The position numbers were made by a program, and so were the translations under genes. Below are positions 54,306 through 63,146 of a stretch of 64,000 bases of DNA, in pieces (within the stretch, counting starts at the first letter, position 1; the number at the start of each line of letters is the position of its first letter). The notes below the pieces were generated by a model, which worked only from the letters and a program-made list of their open reading frames with translations, did no database searches and was not told the origin of the DNA. This DNA is from Ignavibacteria bacterium (GTDB lineage: Bacteria; Bacteroidota; Ignavibacteria; Ch128b). The stretch is from NCBI GenBank assembly GCA_013177855.1, contig JABLYA010000001.1, positions 2,250,983-2,314,982 of the forward strand. The letters are read 5' to 3'.

Positions 54306-54313
54306 TATATTTG
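54306..54313 (+). promoter_or_regulatory. Candidate -7 promoter element of the envelope operon
   Basis: TATATTTG matches TAnnTTTG exactly and ends 17 bases before the first ATG of the operon. A -33 TTTG is not found at the expected distance. Confidence 0.35.
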
Positions 54314-54330
54314 AAAAAGTTTGAGCAAAA

Positions 54331-55314
54331 ATGAGACATTTGATTGCTAACATCTCAACATTTATAATAAGTTGGTCGAAACGATTTGCTTTTCCAATAA
54401 TAAAAATTTCTGTTGGCATTGGTCTTACAGCTTATTTGATTCATAAAATTTCACTTAAAATAATTTTTGAATCTTTAAGCTCGGTCAATGTTTTTTATTT
54501 TTCCTTTGCCATAATTTTAGCAATCATAAATGTTTACTTACAATATTTCCGATGGAAAATTTTAGTTAAAAATGAAAATCCATCCATTGACGATAAGTCA
54601 ATTTTCAAGTCACTATTAATTGGTTTCAGCGCTGGGACTTTCACTCCTGCAAGAGCGGGTGAATATTTTCTTAGAATTATGACTTTAAAGAATTTAAGTT
54701 TAAGCTCTGTTATAACCTTGACTTTTATTGACAAGATGATGCTTCTTTTGAATGTTGTTTTCTGGGGTGCACTTCTAAGTTTTGGTTTAATGCTTTTCTA
54801 TTATAAAGTTGACATTTATGTTATCGCTTCTTTGTTTGTAATTTTTGCGACATTCTTTTCGGCTTTATTTATGATGATTTATTCAAAAAGATTTTATAAC
54901 TACTTGAGAGAGCTGAAAAGTCGTTTCAATTTTAGGATCCCTTTTTTGAAAAAGTTAATAGAACCTCTGTCAGATTTGCACAATCAATTAGTATCGAAGT
55001 TGATTTTAATTGCATTTGTTAATTACCTGATTATAGTCATTCAATTTTCACTCATTGTTGCCAGCTTTAATGTAAATACAAATTTTGAGATGCTGATGAT
55101 TGCATCAATTATGGTATATTTCACAAAAACTTTAATCCCTTCAATTACTCTTGGTGAGATAGGAATTCGTGAAGGGGCTGCAATTTACTTTTTTGGTTTA
55201 TTCGGTTGTAATGAAGCAGTTGCATTTAACAGCTCGATGCTTTTGTTTATTTTGAATTTGCTTCTCCCATCAATAATTGGATTATATTTCCTATTGAGAT
55301 TAAAGAGGGCATGA
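54331..55314 (+). CDS. Flippase-like membrane protein (lysylphosphatidylglycerol synthase TM family)
   Basis: A 327-residue polytopic protein with about seven to eight membrane segments. FTPARAGEYFLRI (~107-119) and ITLGEIGIREGAAIYFFG (~277-294) are the two conserved motifs of the UPF0104/YbhN family, the membrane part of MprF; this family moves or modifies lipids. It is the first gene of a run of overlapping envelope genes and its stop overlaps the next ATG (ATGA). A lipid- or glycolipid-translocating role is likely from context. Confidence 0.85.
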   Translation: MRHLIANISTFIISWSKRFAFPIIKISVGIGLTAYLIHKISLKIIFESLSSVNVFYFSFAIILAIINVYLQYFRWKILVKNENPSIDDKSIFKSLLIGFSAGTFTPARAGEYFLRIMTLKNLSLSSVITLTFIDKMMLLLNVVFWGALLSFGLMLFYYKVDIYVIASLFVIFATFFSALFMMIYSKRFYNYLRELKSRFNFRIPFLKKLIEPLSDLHNQLVSKLILIAFVNYLIIVIQFSLIVASFNVNTNFEMLMIASIMVYFTKTLIPSITLGEIGIREGAAIYFFGLFGCNEAVAFNSSMLLFILNLLLPSIIGLYFLLRLKRA

Positions 55315-56459
55315 CTAATTATTTAATGTTTGATCTGCTGAAAATTGCACTTGAGATTTTTTTTGGATTATATTTTTTATTTATCGTCTTTCTTTTTATT
55401 GGCATTTTTAGACTTCGGAAAGATAGGTATAAAAATAATTTTAATGCCAGTATCATTGTTCCTTTTAGAAATGAAGGTAAAAATTTAGCTAAATGTGTTT
55501 CGTCTTTATTAAATCAAAATTTTGATAAAGATAGATTTGAAATAATCCTGGTGGACGATAATTCGACTGATAATTACATTGAATACGTTGAGGATTATCT
55601 TAAAGATCCAATTGTAAAGCTTATTAAACTTGAAAAAGATTCTGGAAAGAAAAAAGCAATAGAAGCTGGAATTAATAAGGCAAGTAATGAAATAATAGTT
55701 ACAACAGATGCAGATTGCTTTCACTCCAGTGAATGGTTAAAATCACTTGTTGAATCTTTTGATGAAAAAACAGGTTTTGTCGCAGGAAAAGTTGTTTATA
55801 CCAGAGCAAATAGTTTTTTTGAAGAATTACAAAAAATAGAATTCGCAAGTCTGGTCAGCATTGGTGCTGCTTTCATTGGTAATAAAATTCCATTACTTGC
55901 GAATGGTGCAAGTTGTGCTTATCGAAAAGATTTGTTTTTTCAGGTTGGTGGATTTCAAGATAATTTAAACTTAGCTTCTGGAGATGAAGAGTTTTTGATG
56001 CAAAAAATTTTCTTTGATACTAATTATGAAGTGAGATTTTGTTCTTTAGAAAACAGTGTTGCATATACTGAACCCATAAGAGGAGTTTTAAGTTTTATTA
56101 ATCAACGAAAAAGGTGGGTATCCAAAGTTCCGTTTTATCGAAATAGACTGCTGCTGCCGATTCTTGTGATTTTATATTTATTTTATTTAATGAGTTTAAT
56201 TTCTTTATTTGCTCTAATCTTTAGTTCTCAATTTGTGATTTTATTCATAAAAATCTTTCTCTTGAAAAATCTTGTTGATTTAGTTTTTATGTTGAAAGGT
56301 TATCATTTGCTTGAATTTTCTAAGAATAAAATTGAAGTATTAAAATTGATTATTTTATTTCCATTAGCCGAAGTTTTTCATCTTTTTTATATTTCGATAG
56401 TTCCAGTTTTGAGTTATTTAACCGGCTTTAATTGGAAAGGTAGAAATTTCAAAAGATGA
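55311..56459 (+). CDS. Membrane-associated family 2 glycosyltransferase
   Basis: A 382-residue glycosyltransferase with one N-terminal and two or three C-terminal membrane segments. GT-A motifs: IVPFRNEGKNL (~48-58), VDDNSTDN (~80-87), TTDADC (~131-136, the metal-binding DXD), SGDEEFLM (~222-229) and QRKRWVSK (~265-272, the QxxRW of processive GTs). The layout resembles chitin- or hyaluronan-synthase-type enzymes. Overlaps on both sides by 4 bases show translational coupling. Confidence 0.92.
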   Translation: MTNYLMFDLLKIALEIFFGLYFLFIVFLFIGIFRLRKDRYKNNFNASIIVPFRNEGKNLAKCVSSLLNQNFDKDRFEIILVDDNSTDNYIEYVEDYLKDPIVKLIKLEKDSGKKKAIEAGINKASNEIIVTTDADCFHSSEWLKSLVESFDEKTGFVAGKVVYTRANSFFEELQKIEFASLVSIGAAFIGNKIPLLANGASCAYRKDLFFQVGGFQDNLNLASGDEEFLMQKIFFDTNYEVRFCSLENSVAYTEPIRGVLSFINQRKRWVSKVPFYRNRLLLPILVILYLFYLMSLISLFALIFSSQFVILFIKIFLLKNLVDLVFMLKGYHLLEFSKNKIEVLKLIILFPLAEVFHLFYISIVPVLSYLTGFNWKGRNFKR

Positions 56460-57091
56460 GATTTATTTTTTTTATTGAACCACCAAAAATTATCAGAAGA
56501 ATTTTTAAGCAATTAATCTGGGAAAATTCTGAGCGAAAAATTTGTTTAACTTTTGACGATGGACCTTTTCCAGAACCGACTGAAAAAATTCTTAGAATGC
56601 TTGAACAAAATAAATCTAAAGCTATTTTCTTTTTAACCGGCAAAAATGTGATTGAGAATATCAGTCTTGTCAATGAAATTACAGCAGAGGGACATTCTAT
56701 CGCTAATCACTCATTTAATCATTCAAGAAAAATGACAAAAATGAGTTGTGAAGGAATTAGATCAGAAATTTTAGAGACTGAAAAATTACTTTCCGATAAG
56801 CAAAACTTTTTAAAAATATTTCGACCACCTTACGGAAGAATTAATCTTAAAATGGTAAAAGAATTAAAGTCATTAAATTACAAAGTAATTATGTGGTCAC
56901 TTTTAACTGAAGATTATCTTGGTAACTTTGATATTGTTAAAAGAAATCTGGATAATCATCTTCGAGATAACTCAATAATTGTATTTCACAACAATCCAAA
57001 ATCATCTAATATTATTGAAAAATCTCTTGACTACACTTTTAATTTAATTGATAAGAGAGGATTTAAAGTTGGAAATACTTTCAGCTTTTGA
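56456..57091 (+). CDS. Polysaccharide deacetylase (NodB domain)
   Basis: A 211-residue NodB-fold deacetylase. Motif 1 TFDDGP (~29-34), motif 2 HSFNHS (~85-90, metal-binding His pair), motif 3 RPPYGR (~122-127) and a C-terminal FHNN motif (~184). The first Asp of TFDD and the two His are the expected metal site. It removes acetyl groups from amino sugars, probably on a glycolipid or glycan made by the adjacent GT2 enzymes. No signal peptide is evident, so it may act on the cytoplasmic face. Confidence 0.94.
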   Translation: MRFIFFIEPPKIIRRIFKQLIWENSERKICLTFDDGPFPEPTEKILRMLEQNKSKAIFFLTGKNVIENISLVNEITAEGHSIANHSFNHSRKMTKMSCEGIRSEILETEKLLSDKQNFLKIFRPPYGRINLKMVKELKSLNYKVIMWSLLTEDYLGNFDIVKRNLDNHLRDNSIIVFHNNPKSSNIIEKSLDYTFNLIDKRGFKVGNTFSF

Positions 57092-58172
57092 AATTCTATT
57101 TCTGGTTGCTGTGATATTTTATATCATTCAGCAAATCATCTTTCTAATTGGATTTAATAAAAAACTAAAAATCAATCCGAACTATGAACCTTCTGTTACA
57201 ATTATTGTAGCAGCAAGAAATGAAGAAAAAAATATCAGGCAATGCTTGAATTCACTTGTTCAGATTGATTATCCTTCGGAAAAACTTGAGATAATAATTG
57301 TCGATGATTACTCGACAGATAAAACCGGAGAGATTATCGATGAGTTTGTTAAAAATTTTCCTAATGTGAAAAAAGTAATTCCAGAGCTTAAAATTATTCC
57401 AAAACCCGGGAAGACAAATGCGATTGTAAATGGAATTAAAAATTCTTCCGGAGAAATTATTTTCACAACCGATGCTGATTGTATTGTGAAACCTTCCTGG
57501 ATTAAATCTCAGATAAAATATTTTACTGATAATGTGGGAGTAGTAACTGGTTTCACATTTCAAAAAAGTTATTCACAATTTACAGGAATGCAAAATCTCG
57601 ATTGGGTTTACTTGCTAACGGTTGCAGCTGGAACAATTAATCTTGGCCTTCCTTTGAGTTGTATCGGAAATAATATGGCTTATCGAAGAGATGCTTATGA
57701 TTGGGTCGGCGGATATGAAAACATTAAATTTAGCGTAACCGAAGATTTTGCTTTGCTTCACAAAATTCATAAACACACTCACTACAATGTAGTCTTTCCA
57801 GCTGAAGAAAGTGGCGTAAATTTGTCTGAACCCTGTCCTGATTGGAAAAGTCTCTACAGACAAAAACATCGTTGGGGAGTTGGTGGACTTGATGCTCCAT
57901 TTATTGGATTTGTAATTATGTTCTGGGGCTGGTTGAGTCATCTTTTGATTTTACTTCAAATTATTTTTGGAAGTGTTTTTACTCTTGTTCTGACTGTAAT
58001 AAAATTTTTGAGTGATTTAGTTTTCTTATTAATTCCTTTGCGAAAATTCAAGATGGTTAATCAATTAAAGTATTTCTTTGCATTTGAAATTTACTTTATT
58101 TTATATGTGCTGCTTCTTCCATTTTTTGTTTTTCTGGATAAAAAAGTTATCTGGAAAGAAAGAGAATATTGA
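57069..58172 (+). CDS. Membrane-associated family 2 glycosyltransferase, second
   Basis: A 367-residue GT2 paralogue. Start chosen at a TTG because GAGAGG lies 8 bases before it; a TTG 21 bases upstream lacks such a site. One N-terminal and three C-terminal membrane segments. Motifs: VAARNEEKNIRQCLNSL (~46-62), VDDYSTDKT (~78-86), TTDADC (~134-139), TEDFALLHK (~219-227) and QKHRWGVGG (~261-269, QxxRW). It overlaps the deacetylase by 23 bases and the radical SAM gene by 4. Confidence 0.9.
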   Translation: MEILSAFEILFLVAVIFYIIQQIIFLIGFNKKLKINPNYEPSVTIIVAARNEEKNIRQCLNSLVQIDYPSEKLEIIIVDDYSTDKTGEIIDEFVKNFPNVKKVIPELKIIPKPGKTNAIVNGIKNSSGEIIFTTDADCIVKPSWIKSQIKYFTDNVGVVTGFTFQKSYSQFTGMQNLDWVYLLTVAAGTINLGLPLSCIGNNMAYRRDAYDWVGGYENIKFSVTEDFALLHKIHKHTHYNVVFPAEESGVNLSEPCPDWKSLYRQKHRWGVGGLDAPFIGFVIMFWGWLSHLLILLQIIFGSVFTLVLTVIKFLSDLVFLLIPLRKFKMVNQLKYFFAFEIYFILYVLLLPFFVFLDKKVIWKEREY

Positions 58173-59182
58173 AATTGAATATGCTTCTACTTTGTAATTA
58201 TTATGTAACTTATAGATGCAACGCAGATTGTGAGTTTTGTCACTTCGGATTTTCAACAGAACTTAACAGAACTCCATTTGCAAAAGAAGAAGATGTATTC
58301 AATAATTTGCCACAGCTTCGAGAACTTGGAGTGAAGTTTATCGACTTTACTGGCGGTGAGCCGCTTCTTCACAAAAGCATTCATCTTTTTGTAGATGAAG
58401 CAAAAAAATTAAAAATGCAGACAAGCATTACAACAAATTGTCTGCTCTATCCAAAGTTTGCTGAAAAACTTGCAGGTAAAGTTAATCTCCTTCATTTCTC
58501 TCTCGATTCACCTGATGAAGAAGAACATAATCGAATACGAAGGGTTAAGTGCTTTAATTCAGTTATTGAATCAATTAATATCGCCAAGTCAATTGGAGAA
58601 TTCCCAGATATCTTGTTTACAGTGACGAATGATACTTATAAAAAACTTCCGCAGATGTATGAGCTTGCAAGAAAATATGAATTAGTTTTAATCGTAAATC
58701 CAGTTTTCAGTTATTTTGGAAATCCAGGACTTTCACTCGAAGCACTCGATTATATTGAAGATTTTTGTTCTGGTAAACCAGATATTTACATTAATCCAAG
58801 TTTTATCGAATTACGAAGAAGAGGCGGTAATAATCCTGAAAAACCTTTGTGCAAAGCAGTTTCTCGTGTAATTGTAATTTCCCCGTATAATGAAGTTATT
58901 CTTCCTTGTTATCATTTTGGAAATCAAACAATAAAGATTGATCGACCTTTGAAAGAAATTCGTAATTCCGATTTAGTTAAATATTATCAATCAATGGAAG
59001 GAAGGTTTGACTTTTGTAAAGGTTGTACAGTTAACTGTTACTTCGAACCTTCGTTTGCATTTCCAACTAATTATTTCGGAATAAAAAGCGTTCCCTCAAA
59101 ATTTTATTATGGTTTTCAAAAATTGGTAAAACAAAAAATTCTTAAATTTGACAATAAATTTTTTGGAGTTCGAAAGTCATAA
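58169..59182 (+). CDS. Radical SAM protein with C-terminal cysteine cluster
   Basis: A 337-residue radical SAM enzyme. The SAM-cluster motif CNADCEFC (~17-24, CX3CX2C) lies very near the N-terminus; FTGGEPLLH (~58-66) is the conserved GGE loop. A SPASM-like C-terminal set of cysteines (CKAVS at ~226, PCYHFG at ~248, CKGCTVNC at ~284-291) could bind one or two auxiliary clusters. The start is a TTG overlapping the GT2 stop; an ATG 12 bases later is also possible. It follows glycosyltransferases and a deacetylase, so a role in sugar or lipid modification is likely; no peptide precursor gene is seen. Confidence 0.87.
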   Translation: MKLNMLLLCNYYVTYRCNADCEFCHFGFSTELNRTPFAKEEDVFNNLPQLRELGVKFIDFTGGEPLLHKSIHLFVDEAKKLKMQTSITTNCLLYPKFAEKLAGKVNLLHFSLDSPDEEEHNRIRRVKCFNSVIESINIAKSIGEFPDILFTVTNDTYKKLPQMYELARKYELVLIVNPVFSYFGNPGLSLEALDYIEDFCSGKPDIYINPSFIELRRRGGNNPEKPLCKAVSRVIVISPYNEVILPCYHFGNQTIKIDRPLKEIRNSDLVKYYQSMEGRFDFCKGCTVNCYFEPSFAFPTNYFGIKSVPSKFYYGFQKLVKQKILKFDNKFFGVRKS

Positions 59183-60039
59183 TGAAAATAAAGCTATTAT
59201 TTCTTGTTCTTATTCTTTTCAGCGAGGTATATTCTCAGATTTATCTTTCAAATCGAATTTATTCGAAGACAATTTTATTTCCTGATTATCGATTATTCCC
59301 ATCGAATTTCTCTGACCCGATGGAAGCGAAAACTGGAACTCAATTCTACCTCGATGCAAAAAGTCTGGAACTAAACATTGGTGCGTCTAAAGATTTAATT
59401 CATCATCAATTTAATTGGAGCAATACTCTAGCATTTGGATTAGAATTTTTCAATTGGTCACTTCTGAATCGTGAAAAGCAATTTAAATTTCCTGTAATGG
59501 CAGTTGATTATTTTTTTGGAGGATACTTAATTTTTTATCATAACAGTCGAAGCATTGACTGGGCAAATCGAATTAGAATTAGTCACATTTCCGCTCATCT
59601 TTCAGACGGTTCTTTTGACAAAAGTCAAAATCAATGGACCAATAATAACCAGCCATTTACTTACAGCCGTGAATTTGTTCAATGGACTTCTGCTTTTATT
59701 TATCGCAATCTGAATTTTTATTTTGATGCAATTTATTTATTCCACTCAATTCCTGAATGGAAATTTAATACAATCACTGGAATAGGAACTGAAGCAATTA
59801 TTATTGGTTTTCCAGAATTACACACAAAAATTTTCACAGGTTTTGATCTAAAGTTTCAAAAATTTAATGGTGAAAAATTCGAAACCAATAAAAACTTCTC
59901 GGCAGGTTTTATCTTTGGAAATCAATCGACTACACATTTGAGATTGGCTTATCAATATTTTGATGGCTATAATTTTCACGGACAACTTTTTAATCAAAAA
60001 TTTAAACAGTCATTTATCAATATAAGCGTAGTGATTTGA
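59182..60039 (+). CDS. Exported DUF1207-like protein
   Basis: A 285-residue exported protein with signal peptide (1-18, ending VYSQ) and beta-barrel-like alternation. IRISHISAHLSDGSF (~131-145) and YSREFVQW (~159-166) resemble DUF1207, a family of exported proteins without a known function. It shares one base with the stop of the radical SAM gene. It is probably an outer-membrane component of the same envelope operon. Confidence 0.75.
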   Translation: MKIKLLFLVLILFSEVYSQIYLSNRIYSKTILFPDYRLFPSNFSDPMEAKTGTQFYLDAKSLELNIGASKDLIHHQFNWSNTLAFGLEFFNWSLLNREKQFKFPVMAVDYFFGGYLIFYHNSRSIDWANRIRISHISAHLSDGSFDKSQNQWTNNNQPFTYSREFVQWTSAFIYRNLNFYFDAIYLFHSIPEWKFNTITGIGTEAIIIGFPELHTKIFTGFDLKFQKFNGEKFETNKNFSAGFIFGNQSTTHLRLAYQYFDGYNFHGQLFNQKFKQSFINISVVI

Positions 60040-60040
60040 G

Positions 60041-61051
60041 ATGGCGGATTATTATCAAATTGAAGAAGAACAACCAAAAGTTAAATCATCTTTTTTATCA
60101 GGTAAATATTCTTTTATAATTAACATAATTTTATTTGTCATCACTTTTTTTACAACAACAATCGCTGGAGTTGCTTGGATCGCTGGACCAATTGCAGCTT
60201 TTAATCTAAATAACTTTCATCTTGGTCTACCTTATTCACTATCTATTTTGTTTGTTCTTGGTGTTCATGAGTTTGGTCACTACTTTGCCGCAAAATATCA
60301 TCGAGTGAAAGCAACACTTCCATATTTCATTCCATTTCCTGTTTCTGATGTATTTTTAAATTTTGGAACACTCGGTGCAGTAATTAAAACAAAATCAATT
60401 ATTCCCGATAAAAAGGCAATGTTTGATATTGGTGTTGCAGGTCCAATTGCCAGTTTTTTTGCATCAATTGCAATATTAATTTATGGCTTCACTCATTTAC
60501 CAGGAGTTGAATACATTCTAAAAATTCATCCTGATTACTTTAGCCCAATAAAAAATCCGGATGTGCTTGAGTTAAAATTTGGTTATAATTTGATTTACTG
60601 GACTCTTGAAAAGCTTTTCACAAATCCAGCAGTCGATTTTGTTCCGCCAATGTCTGAAATTTATCATTACCCATTTTTGTGTGTGGGCTGGTTTGGACTT
60701 TTTGTAACTGCTATGAATTTGATTCCTGTTGGTCAATTAGACGGTGGACATATTTCATACTCGCTTTTTTCAACGAGGACACACCAGAGAATTGCTGACT
60801 TGAGTTTTGTGTTTCTAATAATTCTTGGCATTGCAGGTTTTGCTTCTGAATTTTATCAGAATGAAATTCCTTTTGGCTGGACAGGCTGGCTTTTCTGGGC
60901 TTTAATTCTGAAATTTTTTGTTAAACTTTATCATCCAGAAGTTCCAGATCCATCCGAACTTGATCCGAGGAGAAAAATGATCGGCTACTTTGCGATTTTT
61001 ATGTTTGTGGTAAGTTTTATTCCAGTTCCATTTTATATTAAATTGGCTTAA
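60041..61051 (+). CDS. Site-2-type intramembrane metalloprotease (M50)
   Basis: A 336-residue membrane protease. The zinc-binding HEFGH (~76-80) and the LIPVGQLDGGH motif (~228-238, third ligand Asp) define the M50 family, with about six or seven membrane segments. No PDZ domain is evident, so it belongs to the minimal, FtsH-independent S2P type found in many bacteria and plants. It starts 1 base after the DUF1207-like gene. Substrate unknown; an anti-sigma factor would be a typical target but none is in the window. Confidence 0.92.
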   Translation: MADYYQIEEEQPKVKSSFLSGKYSFIINIILFVITFFTTTIAGVAWIAGPIAAFNLNNFHLGLPYSLSILFVLGVHEFGHYFAAKYHRVKATLPYFIPFPVSDVFLNFGTLGAVIKTKSIIPDKKAMFDIGVAGPIASFFASIAILIYGFTHLPGVEYILKIHPDYFSPIKNPDVLELKFGYNLIYWTLEKLFTNPAVDFVPPMSEIYHYPFLCVGWFGLFVTAMNLIPVGQLDGGHISYSLFSTRTHQRIADLSFVFLIILGIAGFASEFYQNEIPFGWTGWLFWALILKFFVKLYHPEVPDPSELDPRRKMIGYFAIFMFVVSFIPVPFYIKLA

Positions 61052-61081
61052 AGAAAATCATTAACGAAAAGAAAAAAACAA

Positions 61082-61549
61082 ATGATTAAAAATTTTATTC
61101 TAAGATTTATCCCGATTTCAATTATTTTTTTACTTACAATTTCTGGTTGTGAAAAAGATTATTCTGAAGTAATTGATCCTGTTCAAAATGTTCCACCGAT
61201 TGTTAGAAATCTTCAAGCTCCATCAGTTTTAAATTTACATCCGACTGATACATTAAAAATAATTCTCAGCATTGAAGCTTATGACCCAGATGGGCGTGAA
61301 GATATAAAGAGCGTATTTTTCAATTCTTTCCTGCCCGATGGCAGTCCTTCAAGAAGTAATCCAATTTATCTTTTTGATGATGGAAATTATCAGGCAAATG
61401 GTGATCAACAGGCAAACGATGGAATTTACTCGAGGATTATTATTCTTCCACCAAACACACCAAAAGGAACTTATAGATTTGAATTTCAAGCAATTGATAA
61501 AAAAAACGAATCAAGCAATATCATTTCACATAATTTAGTTGTACAATGA
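61082..61549 (+). CDS. Exported lipoprotein with Ig-like domain
   Basis: A 155-residue lipoprotein: lipobox TISGC (Cys ~23), then a cadherin/Ig-like single domain with PPIVRNLQAP and the DxNDGIYSR and GTYRFEFQAIDK strands. This matches the choice-of-anchor/extracellular Ig-type proteins seen in this lineage. It overlaps the next gene by 4 bases, so it is produced together with the secreted Asp-box protein. Confidence 0.8.
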   Translation: MIKNFILRFIPISIIFLLTISGCEKDYSEVIDPVQNVPPIVRNLQAPSVLNLHPTDTLKIILSIEAYDPDGREDIKSVFFNSFLPDGSPSRSNPIYLFDDGNYQANGDQQANDGIYSRIIILPPNTPKGTYRFEFQAIDKKNESSNIISHNLVVQ

Positions 61550-63111
61550 AAAAAATAATTCTATTAATCCTGTTTATTTCAGCTTCAATTTACTCTCAAA
61601 ATCTTCCTGAGGGTTATTTACTTGAAAATGAAATTCAATTAAAAAAGATTTCAGCAGGTTCTCCAGTCCAGCTTGGTAATTCCATTACAGATATCGTTGT
61701 TGCAGGCGATACGATAGTTTTAGGGACAGGGAAAGGATTAAGTATTAGTTACGATCGAGGTGAAAGCTGGATTAATTTTTATGGACATCCTGCCTTTGGA
61801 AATGAGAGCATTTCTGCTGTTGCATATAAAAATGGTTATATCTGGGTTGCAACTGCTCATTCAGTTGAGAAAGATGGACAAATTTTACCCGAAGGAAGTG
61901 GATTAAGATTTTCGTCTGATGGAGGATTGACCTGGCAAAAAGTTGATCAACCAGTTGATCATAAAGATTCAAATAAAGTTATTTACGGAAATAATGTCTT
62001 AAACGCTTTACCAATTACGACAACCATTAACAACATTACTTATGATATTGGTCTGACAAGTGATGCTGTCTGGATTGCATCATTTGCGGGCGGACTCAGG
62101 AAATCAACCGATCTTGGCAGAACCTGGCAGAGAGTTGTAATCCCACCTGATAATCTCGACTCAATCAAGCCGACTGAATCATATAATTTTGATCTCTCAC
62201 CAGTTAGTGGAAATCTTGGTTATCAAAGCAATTTGAATCACCGGGTATTTTCAATTTATGTTCAAAATGATTCAACAATATGGGTTGGGACTGCTGGCGG
62301 AATTAACAAATCAACTGATGGTGGAAAATCCTGGATGAAATTCAATAAACAAAATCAAACAAATCACATTTCAGGAAATTTTGTCGTTGCAATTGGTGGA
62401 ACAGAATATTTAGGTAATCATTATGTATATGCTGCAACCTGGAAAGCTGAAGATTTAACAGAAGAGTATGGAATTAGTTTAACTTCCGATGGAGGACATA
62501 ACTGGTCAATCTCTAATCGGGATATTAGAATTCACAATTTTGGTTTTCTTAATAAAATCGCTTATGCGGCTGGCTCAACAGGACTTTTTCGCAGTGATGA
62601 TTTTGGCTCAAGTTGGATTAAAGCACCAATGATTGTTGACTCGCTTACAAAACAAAGAATCTTAACTTCAACATTTTATTCTGTTGCAACTCAGGGAAAC
62701 ACTATCTGGGTCGGTTCAAACGAAGGATTAGCTAAAACAACCGAAACAGGTTTTGCCTGGGCTGCACCCTGGAGAGTATATCTTGCTTTCGTTCCTGTTA
62801 GAAGTAAAGAAGAAACTTATGCATATCCTAATCCATTCGATCCCGAAGCTGATGTTTTGAAAATTAAATACACAACTGATGGAAGAGACGAAAAAGTTAC
62901 AATTCGTATTTATGATTTTGGTATGAATTTAGTTAAAACAATTATTCAAAATGCGCCGAGAAGCGGTGCAGTTGATCAAAGAATTCAGCAAACTGAATTC
63001 TGGAATGGTAAAGACGAGTTCGGAAATATTGTCAGTAATGGTGTTTACTTTTATTCTGTTCAAATCGGAAATTCGGAACCTGTTTGGGGAAAAATTTTAG
63101 TTATTAGATAG
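61546..63111 (+). CDS. Secreted Asp-box protein with type IX sorting domain
   Basis: A 521-residue exported protein with signal peptide (1-17, ending IYSQ). A beta-propeller region contains several Asp-box motifs (SYDRGESW, SSDGGLTW, STDLGRTW, STDGGKSW, TSDGGHNW, SDDFGSSW). The final ~95 residues are a FlgD-like sorting domain starting YAYPNPFDP (~421) and ending GKILVIR. It is probably delivered to the cell surface by type IX secretion. A PorV-like gene follows by ~35 bases. Confidence 0.88.
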   Translation: MKKIILLILFISASIYSQNLPEGYLLENEIQLKKISAGSPVQLGNSITDIVVAGDTIVLGTGKGLSISYDRGESWINFYGHPAFGNESISAVAYKNGYIWVATAHSVEKDGQILPEGSGLRFSSDGGLTWQKVDQPVDHKDSNKVIYGNNVLNALPITTTINNITYDIGLTSDAVWIASFAGGLRKSTDLGRTWQRVVIPPDNLDSIKPTESYNFDLSPVSGNLGYQSNLNHRVFSIYVQNDSTIWVGTAGGINKSTDGGKSWMKFNKQNQTNHISGNFVVAIGGTEYLGNHYVYAATWKAEDLTEEYGISLTSDGGHNWSISNRDIRIHNFGFLNKIAYAAGSTGLFRSDDFGSSWIKAPMIVDSLTKQRILTSTFYSVATQGNTIWVGSNEGLAKTTETGFAWAAPWRVYLAFVPVRSKEETYAYPNPFDPEADVLKIKYTTDGRDEKVTIRIYDFGMNLVKTIIQNAPRSGAVDQRIQQTEFWNGKDEFGNIVSNGVYFYSVQIGNSEPVWGKILVIR

Positions 63112-63146
63112 CTTGAAAAAATTTTTGAATCAATAATTCAATTGGA

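Noticed and set aside
57048-57068. Earlier TTG start for the second GT2 gene
   Set aside because: No ribosome-binding site; GAGAGG lies inside the extension and is well placed for the TTG at 57069.
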